In this document: positions 11,926 through 45,605 of the stretch, piece by piece
Layout of the letters: each line of letters begins with the position of its first letter
Numbering within the stretch: the first letter of the stretch is position 1
Source of the DNA: Rapana venosa
Lineage: Eukaryota > Mollusca > Gastropoda > Neogastropoda > Muricidae
Direction: 5' to 3'
NCBI GenBank assembly: GCA_028751875.1
Contig: CM054144.1
Span: forward strand, 25,701,475-25,765,474
Length of the DNA stretch: 64,000 nt
Program-made: the position numbers and the translations under genes
Notes under the pieces: generated by a model
What the model saw: the letters and a program-made list of their open reading frames with translations, nothing else
Database searches by the model: none
What the model was told of the DNA's origin: nothing

Positions 11926-12160
11926 CCTCACAAATAAAATACAATCAATCATACATAACTTAGCTTCTCCGCAGTGAATGCTTTGTTCATGGCGCAGTCT
12001 TGTCATTTTCCATTATTGAAGCACTTTCTAGCTAACTTACACAAGTTCTTATACCAATCTGTCCCTTACCACTATGTCCTTCCCACTGATGGCTCCGACT
12101 TGATAAAACGTGAACACAAGCAACATGTTCACAGCATGTGACGCTCATAGTTTTGGACGA

Positions 12161-12228
12161 CTCTTTCAGAATCAGTTGGTACTGTGGAGACATGAAGCTC
12201 CTGTCCTCCTTCCTCCTCCTCCCAGCCA

Positions 12229-12243
<15 letters not shown>
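12161..12243 (-). pseudogene. Decayed copy of BBS7 exon 18 fused to the last exon
   Basis: On the minus strand the last five codons of BBS7 and the following 3' sequence align with exon 18 starting at its first codon. Exon 18 begins GAGCTGCAGGTGAATG; here it reads GAGGTGCAGGTGTAATG, where one extra T creates the TAA stop. After an insertion the match resumes strongly through AGGAGGACA, CTTCATGTCTCCA, AGTACCA and GATTCTG, about 45 of 52 positions by eye. The copy is not translated beyond the stop. Confidence 0.75.
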
Positions 12244-34722
<22,479 letters not shown>

Positions 34723-37700
34723 CTTGGCAGGTTATATGGTGCAGATGCGGAGCACAAAGTTCCAGTTTAGATAGTTTGAGCTAGACTAGCCTATGCCAAA
34801 AAAAGGATTCTGGCAGAAAAATGTGTACATAGTCCGCAGTGAATCACCAATGAAAATTTCCTCTTCAAATTAAAACGTATAGACTACATTCGATGTTTTA
34901 CATTTTTATTTTAAAAATTCGTAAAGATTTGTTATTTTTCCTGTATATATTCATGTTAGGTCTATGATTTTACAAAGCAGTTGCTATTTTGACTGCTGAT
35001 CACTTGCAAAGGAGTTGCTTCCCTAGTATGCTACATCGGGCCAGTGTAGGGTACATCATTATTTATAATTATTTATTATTAATTATTAATTATTTATTTA
35101 TACTCATTTGTAAACAGAATGGTCCGTTTCCAGACAGGCAATGAACTTACTCTTTCTTGTTACCTTTTTATTCTTATAATCAATGGTATTTCTTAAATAG
35201 TACTGTTGTTTCTTATTGTTGGTCATATTGAGATAGGTTTTTACTGGGCTGTTTTTTTAATTTTTATATTCAATTGGAAGGGGGGGGGGGGGGGGGGTAG
35301 AGAATTCTTTTGGTTTTACAGGCTTGCTTTAAAATATTCTTGTAATAACTTTTATAGAACTTTTTATAACGCATTTCCCTCAGACACTAATCATTGCCTT
35401 TGTAGCATATTTCTCTGTAAAATTCAATATCTAAATGCTTTGTAGTTCACTGTATTTTGTTTTAGTACAATAGTCTGAAAAGCTATTTGAAATGCATATT
35501 GCACTAAATATTTTAATTTGATGACTGACAATGACAAGCAGCCATCATATATAACTAAGCACATGAAATCAACCCATCAAACTTTTTTTTTTAAACAAAA
35601 AAAAACCAACACTGCTTTTCACATCTCCCATCACATGTGTAAACAATTTTTTAAAAATTCTGCCTGTACTAGTAGTAGAAGACCTAATCATCTTCCAATA
35701 CTCCTTTTCACATCTCATATCAAAAAGAATTTTTTTTAAGTGTGTTACTATTATGCATTTTAGTTGACCAAGTCATTTTAAATCATCCACTCACAGATTT
35801 ACAGAGAATCAATGGTGTCAAACTCTGCTTGAAAGGAAAAATTAAATGTTGTCACATGGCTCATTTTCAGTTAAGGACATAATCCAGAGCCTTTTTTTGT
35901 GCCAAGATACGTTTATGGAATGAAGTCTGGTATCAAGTGCTTTCAAAAGCATCCTTTATTTATTTGTTGACTGCTGCAGATTTAGTTCCTAAAATGTATC
36001 AGTATTCCCAGGCAGAGGTGATGTGTATCTCGGCACCAAACCATTCAAACAAATTTGAAAATAATACTTGCGCCCGCCCACTTTTCATGAATGTGCTAAG
36101 TACATTTTTAACTTCACTTTGCACAGGTTCAAATCCATGCTAAAATTGCTTTGGGAAAAATACATTGTGTAAGGAATGCTTGAATGCTGTAAAGAAAATT
36201 ATGTATCTTCTCCATGCATGTATATTCCATGATTACAAGCACTAATGCATCTGAATATTATCATAGAGTTGTTTACGCAATATATTTGATGGACTGGTTG
36301 AGTATTTTAATGTAACTTGTTAGGAAAGGGAGAGGGCGAGACAGAAAATGAGGGAACGGAGAGATAAAAAGAAGTACAATTAAAAGTGATATAATATGTT
36401 TGTATTCTGTAATCTTGTGGCACATATTCTACACTTGTAAACAGTCATTCATGCACACGTGGATTATGATGCGCACATGACTTTTGCTCCAATAATAATA
36501 ATGATAATAATTTAATATGCATTTTTCAAGTTCTTGACATTTTTTAAAGTCATTATGAAGCTTCCATTTTGGTTCCTTTTATTTCAGCTGTGAGCCGGCT
36601 ACCCAGCCCTACTCCAGTTTCTTTTTTCTGAAGGGGGAGGTAGGCTTTTCCCAATGCTCTGACCAGCAATGACACAATGACCAACCAACCAACTTTTGTT
36701 CACTTCTAAATTCTCACACCATTTAAAATATATCTGTTTTTAGACCTCATTGACACATTCATTCCTATATGCTTTTAAAACACACAAGTGACAAAAAGCT
36801 TAGTTCCAGCCATATCTTTACAGCCAGTAACAACAGACACCCTGACTAAGTAAGTGCAAAGCACCAGCTTGTAAGGAGTTGTGCAAAGCTTGTATTTCTT
36901 CTCAGGAAAGAAAGTTGGGTTGGTCAGTGCCAATGGTGTGTGCTCACCATTGATTTTTAACACTTTGTGGCACAGGTTTTTCATTTTGTACAGGGCTTTT
37001 ATGAAATACAACACAAAAAAATGAAGCAGTACTGCTGACAGTTACAGGAAACTTTTTATCCTCCTAAAGAACTAGCAACATTTTCTCCACTCATTCAGAT
37101 GGACAAGTATGGATTTTATCCATGTGCTGTAGGTAATTAAATCAGGGTTAAAAGTCTACCCATACTTTTGTACATTTCCAGTTGTGTTTCTAGAATAAGC
37201 TTTAATGGGTTTGGGGCTAGAACAGGACTATTTTTTAAATGAAATGTACCAACAGTACAAGGAAACCACTTACAATATTCGCAACCCAAAAGCAAAAGAC
37301 ATACTACTGGGAAATGGGGTTTCCAATTTACCCTTTCGTGGGTGTAAAATAAAATCAATTGGAAAAATGCAATATATTGTAAAATAATGCACATAAAATA
37401 AAATAAAATAATGCACAATCCTTGACACTGGAATAATAGGAATCAGGAGAGGGGGAAAAGAAACCTAAAGCGGGGGGCAATAATCGCGTAACAACAAATC
37501 TACCAAATACTAATTGCTATGCAAGACGTTTAATATTGCAATAATTTCACATAAAAAGAATAGGTTACATACATCATGATGATGTGCGTTCCCCAGTTTT
37601 TACACCCTGGGGGTCACCCAGAACATGCACTCTGACTCACTCATCCCACCTGGGAATAATCACTGTGAGACAGAGGAAGTACCCACTGGATGAGAAGTTT

Positions 37701-37936
37701 GCATGTATGACTCTTTTCAAGTACCTCGCCATATAGGCAGCCATACTCCGACTTAAGAGGATACATACATGATTTGAGCCATGTCCTGCAGACAAGCTAC
37801 ACACATACATGATCATCTGAAGGCAAAAATGTAGGCAATTGCTGGGAATGATTACTTGCCACAAACTGCCCAGATAAAGCTGAGAAACTTCAAGCCTCAT
37901 TGAAACAAATGCAACAAAAAAACATGTTTATATGAG
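34723..37936. other. BBS7 upstream region, no other gene recognised
   Basis: AT-rich. The first few hundred bases should hold the BBS7 5' UTR and promoter, but no TATA or other core motif stands out. An 18-nt G run lies at 35280-35297 and (ATA)n near 36490. No conserved coding exon seen. Confidence 0.5.
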
Positions 37937-38132
37937 AATTTAAAAGCATGATGTAATTTTAAGAAAGGGCAATGTTATGTTTGGTAGAAAATAAAGTTTT
38001 ATGGTCTCAGCAGTATTATGCACATATGCAAACAAAACAACAACAACAAAATTTAAAGCATCATGTAATTCATTCAAGGAAGGGCAGTGTTATGTTTGGA
38101 AGAAAATAAGGGTCACAGTCAGCAGTATTATG
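37937..38132. repeat. About 113-bp tandem duplication
   Basis: AATTTAAAAGCATGATGTAA through AGCAGTATTATGC (37937-38021) recurs diverged at 38050-38132. Confidence 0.8.
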
Positions 38133-39529
38133 CTGCTGTTTATGCAGAAGAAAAAATGTTTAGTCATGCAACTGAATGGTAGAAGAGAAAGCACACAACA
38201 TTGCTTGTCCCTTACAGCTGGGCAATATATAAGCCCAAGGCAGGCAAATGCTCCCGAAGCAAAACCATAAAGTTTCTACAAACTTTAACAATAATGTAGG
38301 GCTATGTTGGAATAATGATCCCATAAGTACAGCATTTAACCCAGCAGTTATGAATACTCAAATTCTACCATCTACATAGAAAAAAGGGCATTAGCAATAA
38401 AATGCTTCACTTTGTGCCCAGTACTTCAAAAATTCAAACCAAAAAAAACTGTGCTTAATGTTTCAATACAAAATTTCAAAGATGGGATCAACAAGAAAAA
38501 AGTGGAAAAGGCAGCTGCTTTAAATACAAGACTAGCATCCACCAGCATTCCTTATTGAAATGCACATTTTTCTTCCTCTTGGAAGAAAGTTGATTTGAAA
38601 CAAAAAGCCATTTAGCTAAGTGTTTTACACAACTAAGTATAAACATTTTATGACATCCTCCCCCCTCAAAAAAAAAATAACCAAACAAACACAACCAAAC
38701 CTCACCAAACTCATGCTAAACCATTTTCCAGTTTTATACAACTTGGTTTCATGCTGGCCCCAAAGTAAAAACAAGGTGAAAAGGCTAAAACAAAACTGAA
38801 CAACAACCTGTACCACACTGTGTGGTCACAGTGAACTGCTAGAATACATTATTTCACAACATTCACTAAACTGGAATATTTTTAAACATGTACATTTGAA
38901 ATGGAGTTCTATACTTGCAGAGAAGAAGCACCAATGGGATAACAGATAAAGTACAAAGGTTGGACAAATGCGAGAAAGCAGACAACTGAGCAATAAATAT
39001 AACAATGGGCGCTGATCAATAATATATTTCACTGTAGTCTTGCCAATCCAACCAGATTTGGGGGTGGGGGGACATTAAAGACTGATGGGAGATATGCAGA
39101 GGGGATAGTCTATTAATGGGTGAGAGTGATGTAACGTGGGTTATGGGCATGTTCCTAACCTAGTGCAAAGCAAAATGCAAGCTCACTCCAATACAGCCAA
39201 GTGCCTGTAATCTAAAACACAATATGAAAGGCAGAACTGTTTTTCCTATGCCAGATTTTGTGTTAAAAAGGGAAAATGTTCTTTCTTATGTAAGGTTGTT
39301 AGATAAAATGTATACAGATTTAAAAAAAAATATTTCAAGTAGTGCAACTTTTTTATATGACGTTCAAACACTTTCATCACCTGCATCCTTTTAAAATGAT
39401 GGCAGTTTTTGTTAAAAGTCTATGTTGGCTACTGCTGCAAAGCCAGCAACTTAAAGATTTCTTTACAACTACACACAAAGAAAGCGATGAAATTCATATT
39501 ATTTTGGTAACTGCTATTTTTAACTTAAA
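38133..39529. other. No gene recognised
   Basis: AT-rich unique sequence; only short stop-limited frames. Confidence 0.6.
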
Positions 39530-39812
39530 GGTAAAGGTGTTGTCATAACCTATGTAGTCAATGGGGAGTGAGATGTATGAAACCTCTGCTTCTACAGGGG
39601 CCGATAAATTGAGGGCATCACCCATCTCCTCTCCCTTGCTTCTTTACCTTCCCTGACCCTAAAGACAGCAGGTACTCATTTACAGCTGGGGGACTCTGCT
39701 GAAGCCAAATCGTGCAAACAGTCGCCCCTCCACTTGGTAACCACACTCAGTGAGCTGCTTAACCTTAGGTTGGGGAAGCAAGTGCTCTGGCCACTGAGCT
39801 ATCCTGTTCCAA
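39530..39812 (-). mobile_element. SINE-B copy, diverged
   Basis: The minus strand starts GGATAGCTCAGTGGCCAGAG, then CCTAAGGTTAAGCAGCTCAC and GTGTGGTTACCAAGTGGAGG (5S-derived). The body ends CACCTTTACCTTT. Confidence 0.8.
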
Positions 39813-40431
39813 TTTCCACCTTACAACCCTCAAAACACACACATACCACTGATTTAAATATACTTTCTTTCTAACCACTGCTTTTTATTTTTAATAACAT
39901 CCTTTTTGTAATGCATCCTCACTGTCTCCTCTAACCTACCTCCCAATGATTATTCAGTAACTCATTCTAAGACCAGTGCCCCATACTCGTTTTAATTTTT
40001 TTTTTTTAATTGATTATTCAATTGTGCAATCTGAAACCAGGCCCCCCCCCCACTCCTTTAACTAAATCTAATCAGAAAGTTTGTCTGCCCCCTATTCCCA
40101 TTCTCAGTATATTCTGACACCCCTTCCTAGCATTCGAACTCTGACATTCTTGCATCCCTCCTCCTATGAACCCCAAAGAAAATGTTTAGCCATTGTGTCG
40201 GCATGCACCATGATGCCTACCTGCATTTTGAGTCCACATGTGGGGTAAGGGTTGAGGTTAGGGTTAGTGATAAAAGTTAATAGGGGGTAAGGGCTGTCTG
40301 TCAGCTGGTCGGTCTGAAGTGTTAGAATGCATGTGGACACAATAGCAGATAGGCGAATGGTATGTGGCTATAGACAATTGTACATAGCTCACAATATTAT
40401 GGAGCTTATAGATTTTGCTTTTTTTTTAAAT

Positions 40432-40545
40432 TTTGATAATGGAATAAGCACTCATGTGCTTTTTTACATCCAATCCTCGTGTGCATGTGGTTTTGTAAAT
40501 TTTGTCTTCTGTTCCCACCGGCACACAGTGTTCCTACTCATCAGA
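40432..40545 (-). mobile_element. SINE-A 3' fragment
   Basis: ATAATGGAATAAGCACTCAT, GTTTTGTAAATTTTGTCTTC and TGTTCCCACCGGCACACAG on the plus strand match the reverse of the SINE-A 3' end. Confidence 0.8.
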
Positions 40546-41009
40546 AAAGTTTGCAATAGTATGGAGCTTTTAAACTGGAATCACTAGCCCAACCAATAAC
40601 TAAGGCTGTGCTCTGCACCTGTGTCTACAAATGTATGCTATCAATTTGATTTCAGGCCTAAGAAAATGTTAAACCTGTTCAATCCATGAAAAAGGAGCCC
40701 AAAAGAGAAAAAAGCCATGAAAGAAAAAAATATATAAAATCAGCACTATAATTTTTTTTTAATCCCACTGCTCTAAAGATGCACCCCTACCCCTCTTAAA
40801 TACCCATTTTCCATTAGCTTTCTAGCCTATCCACCCAACCCAATGAGAGGAACTGATCTCAGATCTTGCAAAATCAGCCAATATTATGTAAGTGACAGAT
40901 AGAGCATAGATTTGCTGTATGTAGTAAACAGTCCTGTTTAATCAAAGTCAGGACCTGGAGGTTTTCAACACTTCATTTCTATAGGATTTTTTCAGCATAC
41001 ATTTTTACT

Positions 41010-41173
41010 CCAGCCAAAATCAATGGCTATCTAATAAGCCAATTTTCCCATTTCTATTTCTCATGTCTCGCACACTTCACTGCCTCTTAACTCCAGCCAA
41101 AATCAATGGCTATCTAACATCCAATGTTCAAGTTACTATTTTTGATGTCTCTGACACTTCACTGCCTAGCAAC
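41010..41173. repeat. About 82-bp tandem duplication
   Basis: TCCAGCCAAAATCAATGGCT through CACTTCACTGCCT occurs twice in tandem with moderate divergence. Confidence 0.85.
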
Positions 41174-41675
41174 CATGTAGGTTATGGAACACATTTTCCA
41201 AGAAGTGATTTTTTTTCTTATTAAAAAAATTAAACCGTGTAACAGATATTAATTCCATAAACAAATGTATCGGCAAATTACATCATTTTTTTCTGAAAGC
41301 AAGTAATGGAAGGCAGTATGGGGATGCCAGCCATGCTGCATATGGCATTTTTTAAAAGAATTTGAAATATAGACGAAAAATACCCAAAACCAAAACAGTC
41401 TGAAACTGCGAACTATTTCTGCATCAACATTTTCTAGTCATCTGAGCAGGCATTCTTCTGCCAGCCATTCTGTTTATTTCATAATTAAAAAAAAAACACC
41501 ACCAAGTTTGAAATACATACAGAAAAACATTTTAAAAAACCAATAGCATTCTCAACCTACCAACTTTTTCAGCATTAACATTTTCCAGTCATCTGAACAG
41601 TCGTTCTATTTCATTATTTTTATCATGGTTATGTTTTATACTTTGGCTCATTTACATGCCGACTGTAAATCACCA

Positions 41676-41790
41676 TTTTTTTTTTTTTTTTGGGGGGGGG
41701 GGGGGGGGTCGTTTTTTTCAATTCTTTTTTCTTTTGGTTTATTCCTTTTTTCTGTCTCTATTTTTTTTTTTTTTGGGGGGGGGGGGGGGG
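41676..41790. repeat. Two T-run/G-run junctions
   Basis: About 16 T followed by 17 G at 41676-41708, and again about 14 T followed by 16 G at 41761-41790. Confidence 0.9.
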
Positions 41791-42337
41791 ATCAATTCTC
41801 TTTTTTACAATCTTCTGTATTTTGTTGTAACATTTTTTCCTGTTAATTTTTTTTCCTCGTTTTGTTTTACAGCTCTTCAAAGGCAACAACAGCAAACTAA
41901 AAAACATGTTCCAACTTTAATTGCACCCATTATCTAGAGCACTAACTGCCCCAGTGCAAGTTGCATGCTCTCTGAAAATAATATCAGCAGAATAGATTTG
42001 CCTGCACTTAGTTGCTGCTGCTCTGTTGTGTGCTGATGCATGCAGTCTACTGTGTGGTTAGCGATTTCCCAGGATTTTATTTTTGCTCTAGCCTTGCTTA
42101 TCCAGTCTTCCTGTTGTATTACATTATTGCTCTATCATGCACAGTAGTAAGCCTTCTGCAATTAAAAGTGATTTGATGACCCCTGTTATGGTAACGTTTT
42201 AGTTTTCCACCCAGTTCCATGCCAACAGGAGGCAAGCTGAAAAAGGCAATAAGACCAACAGCTAATGTGAACACACATTCAGGCCCTGAGATGAGACATA
42301 AAGGCAGAAATGCAAGCACATGAAATTGTGGATTGGT

Positions 42338-42690
42338 GGTCTAGAGGTAACGCGCCTGCCTAGAAAGCGAAAAGTCCGGGTCGGAAGTGTGCGGTGGTTC
42401 AAATCCCATTTGGACCCAAAACTTTCCCCCATCCATTAGACCATGAGTGGTGGTCTGGGTGCTAGTCTTTCGGATGAGAAGATAAACCGAGGTCCCATGT
42501 TACTCAACATTATTTAGCGCATGTAAAAGAACCCACTGCAACAAGAGAGCTGTCCCTGGCAAAATTCTGTAGAAAAAGTCACTCTCATAGGGAAACAAAT
42601 ACACTTGCAGACAAATAGAAAAAAAAGGGGAAGGGGGGGGGGGGGGGATCCACCCTGACTTAAAGTGGCATAATTGAATAAACCATTACA
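42338..42690 (+). mobile_element. SINE-C with tRNA-like head
   Basis: The A-box-like GTGGTCTAGAGGTAACGCGC and B-box-like GGTTCAAATCCC are followed by a conserved body: CATTAGACCATGAGTGGTGG, GGTCCCATGT, AAAGAACCCACTGCAACAAG and ATAGGGAAACAAATACA. It ends CTTAAAGTGGCATAA after a G run. Confidence 0.8.
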
Positions 42691-42916
42691 AGCAAGGAAG
42701 ACAAATTACATTTTTCAAGATGTAGAATGTTTTCGTGTTTTTAAGGTTTTCAGTCATTGCGTCCAGCTCTAATTGGATAGCATAATTTCTATACACAATC
42801 CATATCAAGTGAAGGCCTTAGACTTTTTGGCCTTGAGGACATTTTTAGTTGAAGGTTGGTACCCAGCTCATATTGGATATACATTTTTGTTGAAACTGAA
42901 GACTCCTTTTTGGTCT

Positions 42917-43260
42917 TCAGAGGGGGTCAAGGTTGTTTATTGAAATGATACTTTTTGGGAAAAAGATAGCAACATTTTCCTTGGAAAGGTGTGTGTAACA
43001 CCTCTCACAAAAAGGTACTTTTTGTTTGGCATTACTAAGCATAATAAAGGGAACTAGCTCTTGTGCCATAAAAGTCATCTTCCCCTTAATGTTAATTCCC
43101 ATTACTCTAAACTTCTTGTCAGTCATTCCATCCTGAGCAGTGGAGCAGAGAGCATGTTTGCCTGAGACTGATGTTCCCGAACCTTCTCCATATGCCAATG
43201 GTGAATGTTCACCCAAAACCCTGTGTTTTACTCTATAACTCGGGAACCGTTTATGCTGCT
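42917..43260 (-). CDS. Uncharacterised open frame, possibly an exon or TE remnant
   Basis: About 110 codons open on the minus strand to a TGA, in non-repetitive sequence. It includes SPLAYGEGSGTSVSGKHALC, KFRVMGINIKGKMTFMAQEL and PFCERCYTHLSKEN. The CxxC pair is the only motif-like feature. A TTTCAG acceptor-like site sits at the upstream edge. I recognise no family. Composition is protein-like rather than low-complexity, but an old transposon fragment is as likely as a host exon. Confidence 0.3.
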
Positions 43261-43599
43261 GTGCTGAAATTTTGTGTCTTAGTCAATAAACATATGCCCT
43301 ACACACCCCCTAAAATTTGTTTGTTTGCGTTTTTAACCTTGTGTGTGCGTGTGTGTGTGTACACACCCAGACTTTCAAAGAGGCCAAAGCCATTAGGCCT
43401 ATAACATTAGATCCACATGGCTGCCCTGTGAGGCTCCCTACATCTTAGTTGCTAGGACACCCACCCTTGTACTGAGAATATTTGCTCCCTGCTAAGCTGT
43501 GGTGGCCCATGAATTGATAGGCATAGGCCTAGTACTTTTCAGAGACTGAGCAGTAAATCAAAAGTGTGCATGTACCTGCAGGCGTGTGCATGCATGTGT

Positions 43600-43850
43600 G
43601 CGCATGTTTTTGTACACACTGTGTGTGTGTGTGTGGAGGGGGGGGGAGTAGGAGGGTGAGTGTGTGTGTGCATGTGCATGGGTGTGTGTATGTGTGTTTC
43701 CATGTGTGTGTGTGTGCATGTGTGTTTTAGAGAGATACAGGCAGAGACATATCTTTGGGTGCACTCTGCCTACATGCAGGCTGGTATCATTGTCTATGTG
43801 TTAAGGGGGGGGGGGGGGGGGTGGCAGGAGGAGGGGGGTAGACAACGTTA
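43600..43850. repeat. GT-rich and oligo-G tracts
   Basis: GT/GCAT words at about 43567-43730 and an oligo-G run near 43806-43820. Confidence 0.85.
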
Positions 43851-43953
43851 CAGATGTTTACTACTTTTTGACTTTGTGTAGACTGAGAGTGTACTGAAAT
43901 ATGAATAAGCTTCCAGAGGGGTAAAAAAAAAAATCAGCACACACAGTAAACAC

Positions 43954-43960
<7 letters not shown>

Positions 43961-44040
<80 letters not shown>

Positions 44041-44052
44041 GTGTGTGTGTGT
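43961..44052. repeat. (CTGT)n and (CT)n microsatellite
   Basis: TCTG units, then about 58 bp of CT, then a short GT run. Confidence 0.95.
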
Positions 44053-45231
44053 CTGTCTCTCTGGGGCATGTGCCTGAGTGTCTCACTTCCAGCACCCCAC
44101 TGTATCAAAGTAAAACTCTTTACTTGGAATGGTACATAATATCTTTGCTTGTTAGCTTCATCAATACATCTGTAAAATAAACAAAACACACATTTCAGCC
44201 AAAAAGCTAAGGAAGAAATAAAATTTTAAAAAAAGAGACAAACAAACAAATAAAACAATCAGCCACATAGATTTATAGTAAACACAAATCTATAAAGAAA
44301 CAATCAGTCACATAGATTTAATATACAAAACTCTGTGATAAACAAAAGGAACAGCCACATAGAATTGAGAGAGAGAGAGAGTTTGTGTGTGGGAGGGGGG
44401 GGTGTAAAGGAATAGAGTTGAGCCACAAATTTCTCTGTATTTTCAGTCTGTTTTACTTCAGACTTATCACATTCACCTACCCACTCACAGTTGCACTAAG
44501 TATGCTCTCTATTTTTTTTCCCCTGGAAGGGAGAACTTGAAGGTGGGACTGGCCATTTCTTGCGTTTTGCCAATCTGTTCCACTTCTAATTTATTACATG
44601 TATACTGCAGAGTCCATATGCCCACTCACATGCTAATATAGAGTCCCACCAAGATGTATTCAATGGGTGTGGGTGGGGATGGAAGATCCATTTCAAAAGC
44701 CTGCTGTTACATAGATCATCTGTGAGATTGCAGTCAAAGATAGGGATAGGGTGCTATTACATTGATCTATTCCAGGCTGCTGATCTGGAGTTTTTGACAC
44801 ATCAACTTTAGACACATCATGAGACAGATTGATATGCTTAGGGTAGATCTTCTGGTGATACTTGCATTATCAATGTTTATCATCATTATCATTCTTGTTG
44901 TTGTTAATAATGATGATCATTAATATTCATATTATATCAAAAGAAAAGAAAGCAAGGTATTGGCAAAAGTGTGCACATTTATGCAGGTGCACTTCAAAAA
45001 GTAACAGGACCTTTGTTTTCTTACTGATAGCTCAAGTGCATGTGTTTGTATGCTTGAGTGCACCTTTTTCACATGTCAAGTACTAGATCTATTGTAGGAA
45101 AAGCATTGTCCCTTCCTACAAAGCCAGACTCCTCTGTAGGCAGCTTAGGTTACTCAACATTCAGGATGTAGGCCCTAGGGCAGTCAGTAGTCTATTCAAA
45201 TCATAGGGCTGCTATGCAACGAATGTGGGCC
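44053..45231. other. No gene recognised
   Basis: AT-rich sequence with a short GA tract near 44370. No coding feature supported. Confidence 0.6.
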
Positions 45232-45605
45232 TAGATGGATCTGTGGTTTAAAGGTAATGTGCCTGTCTAGAATGTGTGGTTCGTATCCTGTTTGGGCCCG
45301 AAATTTTTCCCTATCCATTAGACCATGAGTGGTGGTCTGGGCGATAGTAAGGTCCCATGTGTTACACAAAGTTTTCATCAAACGTAAAAGAACCCACGGC
45401 AACAAGAGAGTTGTCCCTGGCAAAATTCTTAGAAAAAAGCCACTCTGATAGGGAAACAAATACAGTTGCAGACCAAAAGGAAAAAAAGGGGGTGGCGCTG
45501 CTCTTGTGGCAATGCGCTCTACCCTGGGAGAGCAGCCCGAATTTAACTCAGAGAAATCTTGTGACTTAAAGTGGTATAAAATAAAAAATAAATAAAAATA
45601 GTGCT
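45232..45605 (+). mobile_element. SINE-C, diverged head
   Basis: GTGGTTTAAAGGTAATGTGC then GTGGTTCGTATCC (A- and B-box-like), CATTAGACCATGAGTGGTGG, AAAGAACCCACGGCAACAAG, ATAGGGAAACAAATACAG. The 3' part is GCGCTCTACCCTGGGAGAGC and CTTAAAGTGGTATAAAAT. Confidence 0.8.

Larger units (their letters stand above)
9412..12160 (-). other. BBS7: Presumed BBS7 3' UTR with inserted repeats
   Basis: Between the BBS7 stop and the candidate poly(A) signal there is no further coding exon. The stretch holds a SINE-A copy, CA and GA tracts, a 15-nt C run near 11141-11155 and a degenerate SINE-B piece. Confidence 0.4.

Noticed and set aside
36560..36620. Last exon of a plus-strand gene after a TTTATTTCAG acceptor
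   Set aside because: The open stretch to TGA is only about 15 codons. No other exon or homology supports it.
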